From Methanomicrobiales archaeon (GTDB taxonomy: Archaea; Halobacteriota; Methanomicrobia; Methanomicrobiales; Methanospirillaceae), in the NCBI GenBank assembly GCA_022841205.1, contig JALHCK010000004.1, forward strand, positions 124,001 through 188,000: 64,000 nucleotides of DNA, written 5' to 3'. Of the stretch, positions 25,064-34,130 are shown in pieces (within the stretch, counting starts at the first letter, position 1; each line of letters starts with the position of its first letter). The position numbers were made by a program, and so were the translations under genes. The notes below the pieces were generated by a model that worked only from the letters and a program-made list of their open reading frames with translations, had not been told where the DNA came from and did not search any database.

Positions 25064-25189
25064 TTATCCCCAGACGGCATTGTTTGCGAAGAGATCGCCT
25101 GCCATGAAAACAGGTTCACCACTTTCATTTTGTATGTATGCGTCCTGAAAGAGAACCATGCGGTTTTCTTCGAATTCCCGTGCATTCAT
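25064..25189 (-). CDS. Possible 41-residue acidic protein
   Basis: Begins MNAREFEENRMVLF and ends FMAGDLFANNAVWG. Composition is protein-like (acidic, aromatic, few Arg/Pro/Ser runs) unlike the shadow frames nearby. The frame is open further upstream, but that part looks non-coding. GTGAC directly precedes the ATG and GGTGG lies about 15 bases upstream, so initiation evidence is weak. No family recognised; it could also be the tail of a decayed gene. Confidence 0.35.
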   Translation of the reverse strand: MNAREFEENRMVLFQDAYIQNESGEPVFMAGDLFANNAVWG

Positions 25190-25337
25190 GTCACTGCGAA
25201 GTGTCCACCTGTACCCTGCTGGAAGATGCCACCACGGGCGCATCTCGTGAGTTGCGCTGGTTTGCCGGGCTGGAATGCCGGAGCAGGGGAGATTTCCATC
25301 GAAGGGCCGGGGGATTGCCCCTCGGCCCTTGCCGAGA

Positions 25338-26351
25338 TCACGCCTTCCCAATTCGGATATTTTCCTGCGACCCGGTAAGGAATCCCTCTTTTCGAAGATC
25401 GTGGACCATCAATGAAAGGAACTCCCGGCTGAGCACCAGGGAAACGGTTTCAGTGCTCTCCTCGACATCGATAATGTTTTCGAGGAGACGTTCATGGAGT
25501 GTATCGAGCGATATCCGCCCTGACTGTTCCACCAGCTCCAGGATGGCACGTATCGCGAGCTGTTTTCGTTCAAGGCTCCTGTAGAGATGCTCTTCGCTCC
25601 CGGCGTCGGTCTCAAGCCCCTCGAGCCCCTCTTCGATCTCATCGATTGAAAGCCAGACGTGGATGCCAGGGTCGATGAACACCGTGTATTGGACCTCTCC
25701 GACGAGGCTTACACGGGAGGATAGCCCGTGGCGAGGGAGGTCACCAGGATCGATATCGGCCAGGCCCATAAGGCTTACCATTGCCATGCATTCATCGGGG
25801 GGAAGCTTCCTGGTCAGCCGGTAATGCTCACCCTCTTTTTCGATCATCTTGTTATCCTCAAGCAGGTCAAAGATCGCGAGGGTTTCGCGGGCTTCCTCTG
25901 CGTCCTCCCCGGTTATCTCCCGCTCCTTCCTGCCCGGCGGCAGGTCATGCCCCAGCCCGGATATCGCCTCACTGAAGATCGGGAGCATCATCTGCATCAT
26001 GTGCTCAGCGGCGGTCTTTGAATGCTCCAGGATCTCGTCTTTTGAAAAGACCAGGTCTCCCACCTCGTGCGATGACAGCAGCTTCAAAAGGGCTTCCCGT
26101 CGCTGTATGAGGCTCGCAATCAGCCTCTCCAGGGGAGATCCCCTGCAGAAAATGTCATCGTCGGTCTCTTCATCTCCCGCCAGCGTATTGAGGTAGGTGA
26201 TGACATTGTCGATCGGCCCGCGTACCTTCTGGACATCGTGGAACTCCGCGGTGGATTTCTTGTGCGCCTTAATCCGCTTCTTCCGGAGGTACCTGATGAA
26301 CTCGTCCGCGTCTTCCGAGGAGTTGAAAACGAGGGTCTCTTCGAGAACCAT
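25338..26351 (-). CDS. Uncharacterised 337-residue acidic protein
   Basis: No membrane segment or signal. The N-terminus (MVLEETLVFNSSEDADEFI, then RYLRKKRIKAHKK) looks like a small alpha/beta module. The middle is helical, with a winged-helix-like part (ILAIFDLL-type ETLAIFDLLEDNKMIEKEGE, HYRLTRKLPPDE). The C-terminal third is again helical and ends with a second possible winged helix (LVHDLRKEGFLTG). That suggests a DNA- or protein-binding regulator, but I cannot name a family. Its leader is very C-rich (G-rich on the plus strand) and its likely promoter lies in the palindrome at 26408-26425. Confidence 0.7.
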   Translation of the reverse strand: MVLEETLVFNSSEDADEFIRYLRKKRIKAHKKSTAEFHDVQKVRGPIDNVITYLNTLAGDEETDDDIFCRGSPLERLIASLIQRREALLKLLSSHEVGDLVFSKDEILEHSKTAAEHMMQMMLPIFSEAISGLGHDLPPGRKEREITGEDAEEARETLAIFDLLEDNKMIEKEGEHYRLTRKLPPDECMAMVSLMGLADIDPGDLPRHGLSSRVSLVGEVQYTVFIDPGIHVWLSIDEIEEGLEGLETDAGSEEHLYRSLERKQLAIRAILELVEQSGRISLDTLHERLLENIIDVEESTETVSLVLSREFLSLMVHDLRKEGFLTGSQENIRIGKA

Positions 26352-26357
26352 GTAAGA

Positions 26358-26398
26358 GGGTTGGCGGGGATGGGAGATGGGGGTTTTGGTTGGGGGGG
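26358..26398 (+). promoter_or_regulatory. G-rich tract with G-quadruplex potential
   Basis: On the plus strand four or more G-runs are separated by short loops: GGG, 5-nt loop, GGGG, 2-nt loop, GGG, 4-nt loop, GGGGG, then GG and a run of seven G. This fits the usual pattern for an intramolecular G-quadruplex. It lies in the 5' leader of the minus-strand gene starting at 26351, so the G-rich strand is the transcription template. Confidence 0.6.
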
Positions 26399-26407
26399 TG
26401 GAGTGGG

Positions 26408-26425
26408 ATATCTTTTAAAAGATAT
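26408..26425. promoter_or_regulatory. Perfect 18-bp palindrome ATATCTTTTAAAAGATAT
   Basis: An exact palindrome with a TATA-like TTTTAAAA core, 57 bases before the start of the minus gene at 26351 and 30 bases after the last pilin-like gene. It could be the promoter with an overlapping operator for the downstream gene, or a termination element for the pilin-like operon. Confidence 0.55.
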
Positions 26426-26454
26426 GTCGCTCGATACTAACCAGCAGAAGAAAA

Positions 26455-27243
26455 TTAGAGAGAGAGGATAGTGACATTGTAGGTTTTTATAATAAGGGTC
26501 TTGGCCGTCAAGGGAAGCTCGTAGGTTGTCTCCAGATTACTTGATGTGTCGATTGCTTTCATCTTCAGTGCGTAACTGTTGAAATAATTTCGCCATGCTA
26601 CATTGTAGTTACTTTGGATATTTCCTTGATACTTTATGGCTACATTTTGTCCAGTTACGTCATACGGACCCCACTGGCTGGTATCGGTTAGTGCCATTCT
26701 GACGGTACCAATCCCCGTCTGATATAAATTTTCTGTGGAAGTCAGGTTGATAATCGACATCACGAAGGTATTGGTCGGTTCATCGTAGAACCACCGGGGC
26801 TCGGCAAGCATCGCAGAGCCATTCGGAGATGTCCAGTCGGTATAAATTACTGCACCGTTCTCCAGAGCCAGGGACACCATAGCGTCCTGTGACTCGAAGT
26901 GAATTTCTCCAGGATAGAATGTATAGGAATTACCTGGCCAACTCACCGTCAAATTCGTGTTGGCCACAGATCCTTTCTGAACCGATAAGGTCCCCCCCGC
27001 CACCTGGAGAGATGTTTCCTTATAAGGTACATTCTTGTACGCCAGAGATTTCAGATCATTCTGAAGTATGATCAAAGTCCTTTCCATGTTGCGGACATTG
27101 GCGTTCTGCTGTTCCTGCATCAATGCTGGGTACCCGTAAAGGGTCACCATGGCGATACCGGTGACCACGATGCCAAAAACGAGTAAGAAGCCCACCGTTT
27201 CAGAGACACCCGATTCTCGGGATAGCAATGTTCTCTCTTTCAT
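26455..27243 (-). CDS. Pilin-like surface protein (last gene of cassette)
   Basis: 262 residues. The N-terminus (LSRESGVSETVGFLLVFGIV) is a class III signal-like segment: charged residues, Glu at the edge, then a hydrophobic helix, as in archaeal type IV pilin-like proteins. The extracellular part is beta-rich with several N-glycosylation sequons and GNS, TSPNGS motifs. ATG 27243 overlaps the previous gene's stop (ATGA). Related proteins in haloarchaea and methanogens come in similar clusters. No prepilin peptidase or ATPase is nearby, so assembly must rely on genes elsewhere. Confidence 0.75.
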   Translation of the reverse strand: MKERTLLSRESGVSETVGFLLVFGIVVTGIAMVTLYGYPALMQEQQNANVRNMERTLIILQNDLKSLAYKNVPYKETSLQVAGGTLSVQKGSVANTNLTVSWPGNSYTFYPGEIHFESQDAMVSLALENGAVIYTDWTSPNGSAMLAEPRWFYDEPTNTFVMSIINLTSTENLYQTGIGTVRMALTDTSQWGPYDVTGQNVAIKYQGNIQSNYNVAWRNYFNSYALKMKAIDTSSNLETTYELPLTAKTLIIKTYNVTILSL

Positions 27244-27716
27244 TTCGGACAACCCCCTCCGGTTGAATTGTAGCAGATGACATTCAGTCCGGAGCTAGAG
27301 GTCCGGCCCTGTAAAGCCAGGGTCGAGCCGATTCCGGCAAGTGGAACCCTGGTCTCCAGGAGATCTCCGGAGATGACGATCACATCATCACCTTTTCTTC
27401 CCGCCGAAGGATTGATAGTGACAATATATCCTTTCCCGGCAATTTCGTCGGGAATATCATAATCGCTCACAACGAGCCCTTCAAGGTTCTGGACATACGG
27501 CGATATCACATAGAGATCGACCATCCTCGTGCTGACACCGTTCCCGATATCGATGTAGGAGTGGTGGGTGAGGGTATACATCGGATTATGGATGAAGAGC
27601 GGATAGATGGAGAGGAGAATGATGACGATAAAGAGGAGAAGCATGCCGGAAATGAGGATGTATTCGATCAGGCTGGAAACGCCGGACTCGTTTTCAGTAA
27701 ATCGGTATGGTCTCAT
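27240..27716 (-). CDS. Pilin-like membrane protein
   Basis: 158 residues. The N-terminus ENESGVSSLIEYILISGM carries the same ESGVS motif as the neighbour, followed by a long membrane helix (about residues 15-38), then an extracellular domain with a C-terminal cysteine pair (ICYNSTGGGCPK). The motif sits where a prepilin peptidase would cut before the hydrophobic helix. It overlaps both neighbours by a few bases, so all five genes are translated as one operon. Exact family not recognised. Confidence 0.72.
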   Translation of the reverse strand: MRPYRFTENESGVSSLIEYILISGMLLLFIVIILLSIYPLFIHNPMYTLTHHSYIDIGNGVSTRMVDLYVISPYVQNLEGLVVSDYDIPDEIAGKGYIVTINPSAGRKGDDVIVISGDLLETRVPLAGIGSTLALQGRTSSSGLNVICYNSTGGGCPK

Positions 27717-28038
27717 GGTATCTTGTTACACCGTTGTTATAGTTAATCGTGAGAGTGTTGGACGTGCTACTTATGTCCACCACCGCATGTTTCCGTGCCA
27801 ATGAGAGGTCCTTGATATCTTCCAGTATAGCAGTCTGGTCAGATGAAATCTGCCTTACCTCAAAAACCTCGCTTCTCAGGTCCTGGATGTCGGATTTAGG
27901 AAAGTCAAGGACACTTTCCGCTGTGGTCTGACCTACGAGGACGGACTGGTTGACCACGATTGCCAGGAACATGAGGCTGACAGAGATGATCAACCCCATC
28001 AGGATAATCCACTGCCCTTCATCGTTCAGTCCCGCCAC
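27694..28038 (-). CDS. Pilin-like small membrane protein
   Basis: 114 residues: NDEGQWIILMGLIISVSLMF forms the N-terminal helix after a short charged start, followed by a coiled-coil-like stretch (SDIQDLRSEVFEVRQISSDQ) and a short beta-rich C-terminus. It overlaps the next gene by 23 bp and the previous by 13 bp. Size and topology match minor pilin-like subunits. Function inferred only from the cassette. Confidence 0.7.
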   Translation of the reverse strand: MAGLNDEGQWIILMGLIISVSLMFLAIVVNQSVLVGQTTAESVLDFPKSDIQDLRSEVFEVRQISSDQTAILEDIKDLSLARKHAVVDISSTSNTLTINYNNGVTRYHETIPIY

Positions 28039-28559
28039 ATCAGCACCTCCAGCAGGACTGACTGATTCCTGTTGTCAGGTCCATGGGTACTGATGGACGA
28101 TGCATTATTTACCAGAACCCTCCTGGTCACCATCACGGGGTGCTCAATTCCGGTGAGGTTCCCGGTTACACCGGAATCGGAGAAGTGGTAAGAACCGATG
28201 TCTCCGTTCTTCCGGTAGTAGACACTGGCATTGAAGTTTATAGTCTCGTCCCAGCTCCATCCCGCAAATTCCGCCTTCTGGTGTGTCATATCCAGGAACA
28301 TTATACGAAATTTCTCTCCACCATCACCATTAAGATCCTCTATGAATTTTTTCAGAAAGCCCGGCTGGATAGGGTCGGGGGGTGTGTCCATCACCGCAAG
28401 CACATCATTTCCCAGCTGTTCCAACTGCATGTCGCTGATGTGGGTCTCACCAGGGGTATACACAGATGTGGTGCTCAGAATGAGGTAGGCGGTCGTTATC
28501 ATGAGGATTCCGGCCATGACGCCTTCGATTGTATAGAGAATTCCGTCATCGGTCACCAT
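28026..28559 (-). CDS. Pilin-like membrane protein
   Basis: 177 residues beginning MVTDDGILYTIEGVMAGIL, one N-terminal hydrophobic helix, then an extracellular domain with a conserved-looking ISDMQLEQLGNDVLAVMDTPP segment. The pattern of a short acidic leader, a membrane helix and a QLGNDVL-like segment is shared by an archaeal DUF family found in pilin-like clusters. It overlaps its neighbours on both sides. Confidence 0.72.
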   Translation of the reverse strand: MVTDDGILYTIEGVMAGILMITTAYLILSTTSVYTPGETHISDMQLEQLGNDVLAVMDTPPDPIQPGFLKKFIEDLNGDGGEKFRIMFLDMTHQKAEFAGWSWDETINFNASVYYRKNGDIGSYHFSDSGVTGNLTGIEHPVMVTRRVLVNNASSISTHGPDNRNQSVLLEVLMWRD

Positions 28560-29689
28560 ATCCTCACCTCGAGAACGGCAGGGGCGAGCGGTGGTGAGTA
28601 AAATTCAGCTCCGCTGATATAAGTATAGTGGTATTCATAAGACCCACCTATCTTCTGGGTGGTAGCAGGATCAGATGAATTAATCAGCATTTTGATATCG
28701 ATTGAGTCGATAGGCCCCAGGTTCGGGAAGTATCTTCTGGTCAGGTATCCGGGTTCTATTTCGAGATAAGAGCTGTTATTCAGGGGTATTTCAGTCATCC
28801 CCAGTCCGATATCGGGAAACCTGTGTTCTAATCCAGACTCATAATTTTTAAGGACAATACTCGGAGGGCCTGTCTCGGGGTCTTCGCAGGTCGGTGAACA
28901 GACCTGCAGGTACTTGAGGGTATAAGTAGCCGGCCCGGGGAAGCTTGTCAGGTTGATGATGGTCGGTTCCAGGGAAGGGTAGATCATGTAGGCAGGATCT
29001 CCTACAGAAATGTTGCGGAAGTCGTATGTGACGGTGACTGAGCCGGAGAGATCCTCCTTCGAAATGTTAGTGATATTCAGCCATGTCGGGCTTTTTATCA
29101 TAACAAGTCTCCTGACGTAACCCGTTGAAGTATTGGAGGGAACCGGATCATCATTGGAGGTAGATAAAATAGTTCCGTCCTGCAGGGTGAGTGTGATATT
29201 GAAATGGTACGGATAATCTCCGAAGATTACTTTATCCTGGTAGAATTTTCTGTCTTTGGGTAAATTAAAAAAAGTTGTCACTTTATGGGCCATGAGCACC
29301 CGCGGAGGGGTATCATAGTAATACCGGGGGATCATGAGGCCCATCCTCATGATGTTGCTTTCGCTGTACTGATCCCAATATTCCGGTGAGTAAATGAGAT
29401 CCCATGCGTACCGATCCGGGGCTATATAAGAGATCCCGACTGTCTCTTCGATCTCGCCCGGGTCTTCGGCCAGAACAACACCAGTGCGATAAGCTACCGC
29501 ATCGTAATCGATGGTCCGGCTCTGCAGTCCCACAAGAAGGCTGGACGTCATGGTGGCCACTACAATGAAGGCAATCATGAAAATGGAGATACCTACCACG
29601 AAGTCGAGTGAGAATAACCCGCATTCATTCAGCTTCGACTGGCGCATGACCCGCATTTCCCGAGACTCTGGAGCTCGTCGTCTGCCCAT
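28553..29689 (-). CDS. Pilin-like surface protein (first gene of cassette)
   Basis: 378 residues. A basic start (MGRRRAPESREMRVMRQSK) is followed by LNECGLFSLDFVVGISIFMI, a prepilin-like charged-then-hydrophobic helix. The large extracellular part has many N-glycosylation sequons and one cysteine pair (CSPTCEDPETG). A TATA-like GTTTTAATAG at about 29713-29722 puts the transcript start almost at the ATG, so the operon is probably leaderless. A shorter start at MRQSK is possible. First gene of five overlapping genes, divergent from the VWA protein. Confidence 0.72.
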   Translation of the reverse strand: MGRRRAPESREMRVMRQSKLNECGLFSLDFVVGISIFMIAFIVVATMTSSLLVGLQSRTIDYDAVAYRTGVVLAEDPGEIEETVGISYIAPDRYAWDLIYSPEYWDQYSESNIMRMGLMIPRYYYDTPPRVLMAHKVTTFFNLPKDRKFYQDKVIFGDYPYHFNITLTLQDGTILSTSNDDPVPSNTSTGYVRRLVMIKSPTWLNITNISKEDLSGSVTVTYDFRNISVGDPAYMIYPSLEPTIINLTSFPGPATYTLKYLQVCSPTCEDPETGPPSIVLKNYESGLEHRFPDIGLGMTEIPLNNSSYLEIEPGYLTRRYFPNLGPIDSIDIKMLINSSDPATTQKIGGSYEYHYTYISGAEFYSPPLAPAVLEVRIW

Positions 29690-29891
29690 CAATCAGATCT
29701 CTCTACTCTCCCTATTAAAACTCTTTCCTCTGGGAACGAAAAAATACAGGCTCTTTGCTCTTAAATCCTCCAAAAAATCCTTAAAACTGATAATGTTAAT
29801 CACCCAGATGAACATTAATTAAAGGGTATCTATATAAGCGCTGTGATAGTATGCCTATTGTTTATTACGCCCATAAGGGGGTGTGTGGTGC

Positions 29892-32800
29892 ATGACACAA
29901 ACAGGTGGCGTAGTTGTAGTTGCGGTAATACTCCTATTCGTCCTCTTCACTCCGGCTTTTGCCGTTGATGCAGGTGAGCCCATGGAAGTAGGGTTCCATG
30001 TTGAGAACCCGGTCCTTGTCGCAAATGGCTTTGATACAAGTTTGATCAACATTTCTGTCCGTAATTATACGGGATTTGCCCTAGGTGGCCTTAAGGCTGA
30101 ATTCATACTCAGTAACATGGGTATTGGTTCTGTGGCTCCACCGTCAGTCAATACCTCGGGTGGGGGACTTGCCGTAACCACCTTCATGGCAGCAAAAAAT
30201 TCCGGTATCACGAATATAACCGCGCGGATATTCTATGAAATCGGAGGGGAAGAATACTCAAAGGTTTTCCCCTGCGGACAGATCCATGCCGTGGACCCGA
30301 TCCCTTCCCGCATCACTTTCAATGATACGGCACCTAACGGGTGGCTCGTGGCAAACAAAAGTGATAGATGTTTCGAAGTAGTCCAGGTATTTAATACCAG
30401 TCCTGTGAGCGGATATGTCTATCCGATGCCAGGCCTCAGTGTCAGATATTCTATCGTTGAAACTGACATGGGGTCGTTCGACCCTGTGGACACAACTACT
30501 GATACGGCTGGTACTGCCAGGTCGCAGTTCACAACGATGTATAAAAGCGGCAATGCGACACAAAAAGCTCTGATAACCTATCCGGTCGACGGAACTGAAG
30601 AATCCACCACGGTTGAATATATCCAGAAGATAGACCACGATACCCCGGCAAAAATACCATCCGGGGGGATTATCCTCCCGCAAGATGGCGAAGCGACGGT
30701 GGGTAATTATACACCGATAGGAGTTCTCCTCCGCGACGCCCATAACAACCCCGTCGATAATAAGCGTGAACTTGACGAGGGTCGCCCGGCAGAGAAGGTC
30801 TTATTCGGCGTTACCGGATCACCCGGTGCGCCAGACTCCCGTGCTTACTTCATGCCCGGAGAGGTGGGGAATATCACTATCGAGGTTAATGGTACCGGAT
30901 GGGCCGTGACCACGCTCCGGCTCGATACATATCCCGGACCGAACATCATCAAAATCGATCCCTTGACATTTGTGCCTGATCTTAAAAGGATAATTTACGG
31001 GATTCCCGATGGAATACCGTGGAATATTACATGTGGTGTCTATACTGATGAGGGTTATGAGCAGGACTACGTTCTTGCAAATGGAATCCAGTATTTTAAT
31101 CTCAATTATAAAGTGTTTGATGAATATGGCAATGGAGTCCAGTTGAAAAAAGTGAACATTACGACAGATTTAGATGAAAGCTTCACGGCAACCACAAATG
31201 CTAACGGGGAAGTTAACATCAAATACGGACCAAAGTCTGATGTCGGGGATGTCCTCATCACCGCAACTACCCTCCAGAACTCCTCTGTTTCGATTTCGCG
31301 TTTGTTGCGGTTTGTTAATCTCACAGCGAGTGATATGCTGTTTACTGCGACACCGCAGTCCATGGGGAGTTACGATTCAACTGGTGAAAAAGCAACCCTC
31401 TTTGGCTATGTTGTCGATACAGAAGGGAATCCGATTCAGAACGAAGTTATCACATTCAGGATAACGAAAGTATGGTATGATGAAAACCCGAATTGGACGT
31501 TTGGTCCCAGCCTGGAGAATGGGACGGTTACCAACGCAACTTCAGTAACCGGAATAACTGACGAGGCAGGAAGTGCAATTGTTTACCTGAAGCCATGTAC
31601 ATTTTGCATTGATGAGTTCGCCGATGGGTATGATCCGACCGCAACCGGACATTGTGATGTTGTTGCTGAATGGACCGACCCGAACGGGACTCCGGTTATC
31701 CGCCCCCTTTCATTTACCTTTAAGAATTATCCGTATCTCAGCGTTGAAACAAAAGTCTCTCCTAACCGGGTTAACGTTACAGGCACCGTTGACGTCACCC
31801 TCATCCTTCGTGGAGATGGTTTCGCGCTTCGCCCTAAACCCATAGACGTCATGCTCGTTCTTGATAAGTCAGGAAGTATGGCAACAAAAGACATGGATGG
31901 TGGGAAGAAGACGCGGATGCAAGCCCTGATAGCCGCGTCAAAGAATTTTGTAGACAAAATGAATGCATCGACTGATCGGATAGGTATGTTACCTTACTCA
32001 ACAGAACCTCTTAACACCTCAAGTCCCCCCTTTTGTAGTCTTGGCACTACCTTTTTAACTGTAAAAAGCCGGATTAACGGTTTAAGTGCAGACGGTTGGA
32101 CTGGCTCACGCAAAGCTTTAATAACAGCAATTGAACATATGAACGGCAGACCCAATTCCGATCCCCGGACCATCCGGACAATTTTGTTCATGACCGATGG
32201 GGAGTTCAATTACTATGGAGATCCCTTGGCAAGAGGAATTGGATATAATTCCAAACATAAGGATCCAAACGGAAGTTATTATGCATGGACAACGCCGTTA
32301 ATCGACCGCCATTTTTGGTTTGGCAGTTCTCTCGGAGGTAACTGGGGCACTCCCGCGAATCAAAATATCAACACAAACCAGAACATGTCCGTGTATGCTA
32401 AAAACAGTCATCTCAGAATTTATACCATCTCCTTCTCTCGGGACATTGATCCCGACGGCTCGACATGGCAAGTCATGGATAACCTGGCGTATTCCACTGG
32501 GGGTAAACATTTCCATGCGGATTCAGCTCAGGAACTTTACGATGTCTATGAGCAGATTGCCGGAGAACTCAAAACATCAGCTGGAGTGAATACTACTGCT
32601 GTTTGCGATTTTGAAAACGTAATGGTAAAAAACATTTCCGTTCCGGGAGCGGATGCCTTCGACTACGTTTATCTGAATGGGATCTCCACCAATGTTAAAA
32701 AGTGGAAAACTGGCCAACCTGTAACTGTTGACTATTCGTTCAACCAAACGAATGACTGGGTAGCAAACCACTCCCTTGATTTCTTTGCCGGGACTATCGA

Positions 32801-33338
32801 AGTCAATGATAACTGGCAGACGACTTTCAGACTTCAGGTTCTTCGGGAAGGAGACATTCATGTATTTGGCCCCGATTCGATCATCACCTTTGATGATGGA
32901 ACGAAATCGCTGAGAATACCTGATACCATCATCAACGCAATACCGAATCTGGTCAACGAGAGTTTTGAATATGGTGAATTCTTTGAAGAAGATGTCGAAT
33001 ACTCAATACTGAGTTCTAGTATATATGAGTGGACATGGAACCGATTCTATACGGGTACATCGAACGTACAGGAATACTATTTCATTTCGCTTGATGGTGG
33101 CTATCAATGGACGCTTGTCGGTGAAGATATATTGAGTCCTGATAGAATTAACCAAGAACCTCGAGGGTCGTTCCGTTATGACATTCTGAATTTACTCCCT
33201 CATGGGACAGATATATCCGGAGCTACGGTCGATTTCAGGATCAAAGCCTATGCAATAGATGCCGCTTCACCAAGAACACCAAGAGGGGCCCAAATCCCAA
33301 GGCCTCCGACAAATACTACCTATATAACCCTAGAATAA
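29892..33338 (+). CDS. Secreted surface protein with Ig-like repeats and VWA domain
   Basis: 1148 residues. A signal peptide (residues 1-24, ending TPAFA before VDAGEP) is followed by several Big-1/invasin-like beta domains (to about residue 640, for example KKVNITTDLDESFTATTNAN) with many N-glycosylation sequons. A von Willebrand A domain follows at about 650-890, with an intact MIDAS motif DKSGS at 658-662, then a C-terminal beta region. There is no C-terminal membrane helix or sortase-type tail. VWA domains bind ligands through a metal ion, so adhesion is likely. ATG 29892 lies eight bases after GGGTG; a TATA (CTATATAAG) is at about 29829. It diverges from the pilin-like operon. Confidence 0.85.
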   Translation: MTQTGGVVVVAVILLFVLFTPAFAVDAGEPMEVGFHVENPVLVANGFDTSLINISVRNYTGFALGGLKAEFILSNMGIGSVAPPSVNTSGGGLAVTTFMAAKNSGITNITARIFYEIGGEEYSKVFPCGQIHAVDPIPSRITFNDTAPNGWLVANKSDRCFEVVQVFNTSPVSGYVYPMPGLSVRYSIVETDMGSFDPVDTTTDTAGTARSQFTTMYKSGNATQKALITYPVDGTEESTTVEYIQKIDHDTPAKIPSGGIILPQDGEATVGNYTPIGVLLRDAHNNPVDNKRELDEGRPAEKVLFGVTGSPGAPDSRAYFMPGEVGNITIEVNGTGWAVTTLRLDTYPGPNIIKIDPLTFVPDLKRIIYGIPDGIPWNITCGVYTDEGYEQDYVLANGIQYFNLNYKVFDEYGNGVQLKKVNITTDLDESFTATTNANGEVNIKYGPKSDVGDVLITATTLQNSSVSISRLLRFVNLTASDMLFTATPQSMGSYDSTGEKATLFGYVVDTEGNPIQNEVITFRITKVWYDENPNWTFGPSLENGTVTNATSVTGITDEAGSAIVYLKPCTFCIDEFADGYDPTATGHCDVVAEWTDPNGTPVIRPLSFTFKNYPYLSVETKVSPNRVNVTGTVDVTLILRGDGFALRPKPIDVMLVLDKSGSMATKDMDGGKKTRMQALIAASKNFVDKMNASTDRIGMLPYSTEPLNTSSPPFCSLGTTFLTVKSRINGLSADGWTGSRKALITAIEHMNGRPNSDPRTIRTILFMTDGEFNYYGDPLARGIGYNSKHKDPNGSYYAWTTPLIDRHFWFGSSLGGNWGTPANQNINTNQNMSVYAKNSHLRIYTISFSRDIDPDGSTWQVMDNLAYSTGGKHFHADSAQELYDVYEQIAGELKTSAGVNTTAVCDFENVMVKNISVPGADAFDYVYLNGISTNVKKWKTGQPVTVDYSFNQTNDWVANHSLDFFAGTIEVNDNWQTTFRLQVLREGDIHVFGPDSIITFDDGTKSLRIPDTIINAIPNLVNESFEYGEFFEEDVEYSILSSSIYEWTWNRFYTGTSNVQEYYFISLDGGYQWTLVGEDILSPDRINQEPRGSFRYDILNLLPHGTDISGATVDFRIKAYAIDAASPRTPRGAQIPRPPTNTTYITLE

Positions 33339-33366
33339 TTTTAAAATTCTAAGATTTTCTTTCAAT

Positions 33367-33924
33367 TCAATTTATTGGCATCCCCGTTGTCGCATAAAAT
33401 TTAAATTCGTCACCCGTTTCAAAATTCCGAATATAATAAATTCCATTTCGAAGCTCAAGTTCGTCGACAGTAGAATGTTCATTTTCAGTCAGCATCTTAA
33501 TCAGAGCATCTTGTTTGACGAAAAGCTCTTCAGGGCTTATAGCGTTGCTCAGGTTAATCGGATGGTCTTTCTCGCTCTCATCCCAGACCATTGTGGAATA
33601 TTCCTGCGATCTATAAATAAAATAGAACTGTTCTATTGAGGATACTGATATGATCCAATGATCTGCGGAGGCGTTTCTATCTATATTCCTTCCAACAATG
33701 TTATGGATTGTATAACCAGTTGTTCTTTCCATCCTCAGCCAATCGTCGGATTTGAGGACTGCAATTGCTTCATCGAGGCTGACCCTCCTGTACATTTCTC
33801 CTGCTCCATCTGAATTATTTAGATCTGTAATATGGACATCCTTCGATATACAACCTGGAATGAACAAAATAATGATTAAAAAAATAGGGAGATACATCCG
33901 TTTTTTTTGGATTCCCGTAACCAT
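33367..33924 (-). CDS. Putative lipoprotein
   Basis: 185 residues with an N-terminal hydrophobic segment ending in a lipobox-like IIILFIPGC; Cys25 would carry the lipid anchor. The remainder is a soluble extracellular domain (LDEAIAVLKSDDWLRMERTT, NIVGRNIDRNASADHWIISV) without a recognised motif. It is convergent with the VWA gene, whose stop is 28 bp away. AT-rich composition matches the surface region. Function unknown. Confidence 0.68.
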   Translation of the reverse strand: MVTGIQKKRMYLPIFLIIILFIPGCISKDVHITDLNNSDGAGEMYRRVSLDEAIAVLKSDDWLRMERTTGYTIHNIVGRNIDRNASADHWIISVSSIEQFYFIYRSQEYSTMVWDESEKDHPINLSNAISPEELFVKQDALIKMLTENEHSTVDELELRNGIYYIRNFETGDEFKFYATTGMPIN

Positions 33925-33994
33925 GAGCTTTCACTTTGCGTGTATTACAGATAAAAGTGGTGTTGCCTTGAACTGTAGAGAAGAACGATCCACC

Positions 33995-34087
33995 ATGGGA
34001 GTCCTTGATTACCTCTTTGACCAGGAGCTGAAGATTAAGGAAGATCGTGCACTCGCTCCCGGGATGATTTCCGCGTGTATTATGTGA
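33995..34087 (+). CDS. Possible 30-codon ORF
   Basis: MGVLDYLFDQELKIKEDRAL, then ten more residues to a TGA. The composition is more protein-like than the frame upstream of it, but the ribosome-binding site is poor. It may be a small protein or the remnant of a larger gene. Confidence 0.22.
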   Translation: MGVLDYLFDQELKIKEDRALAPGMISACIM

Positions 34088-34130
34088 TCATCTGGGGAAA
34101 ATTATCCCGCCAGTGACAATAACCACCCGG

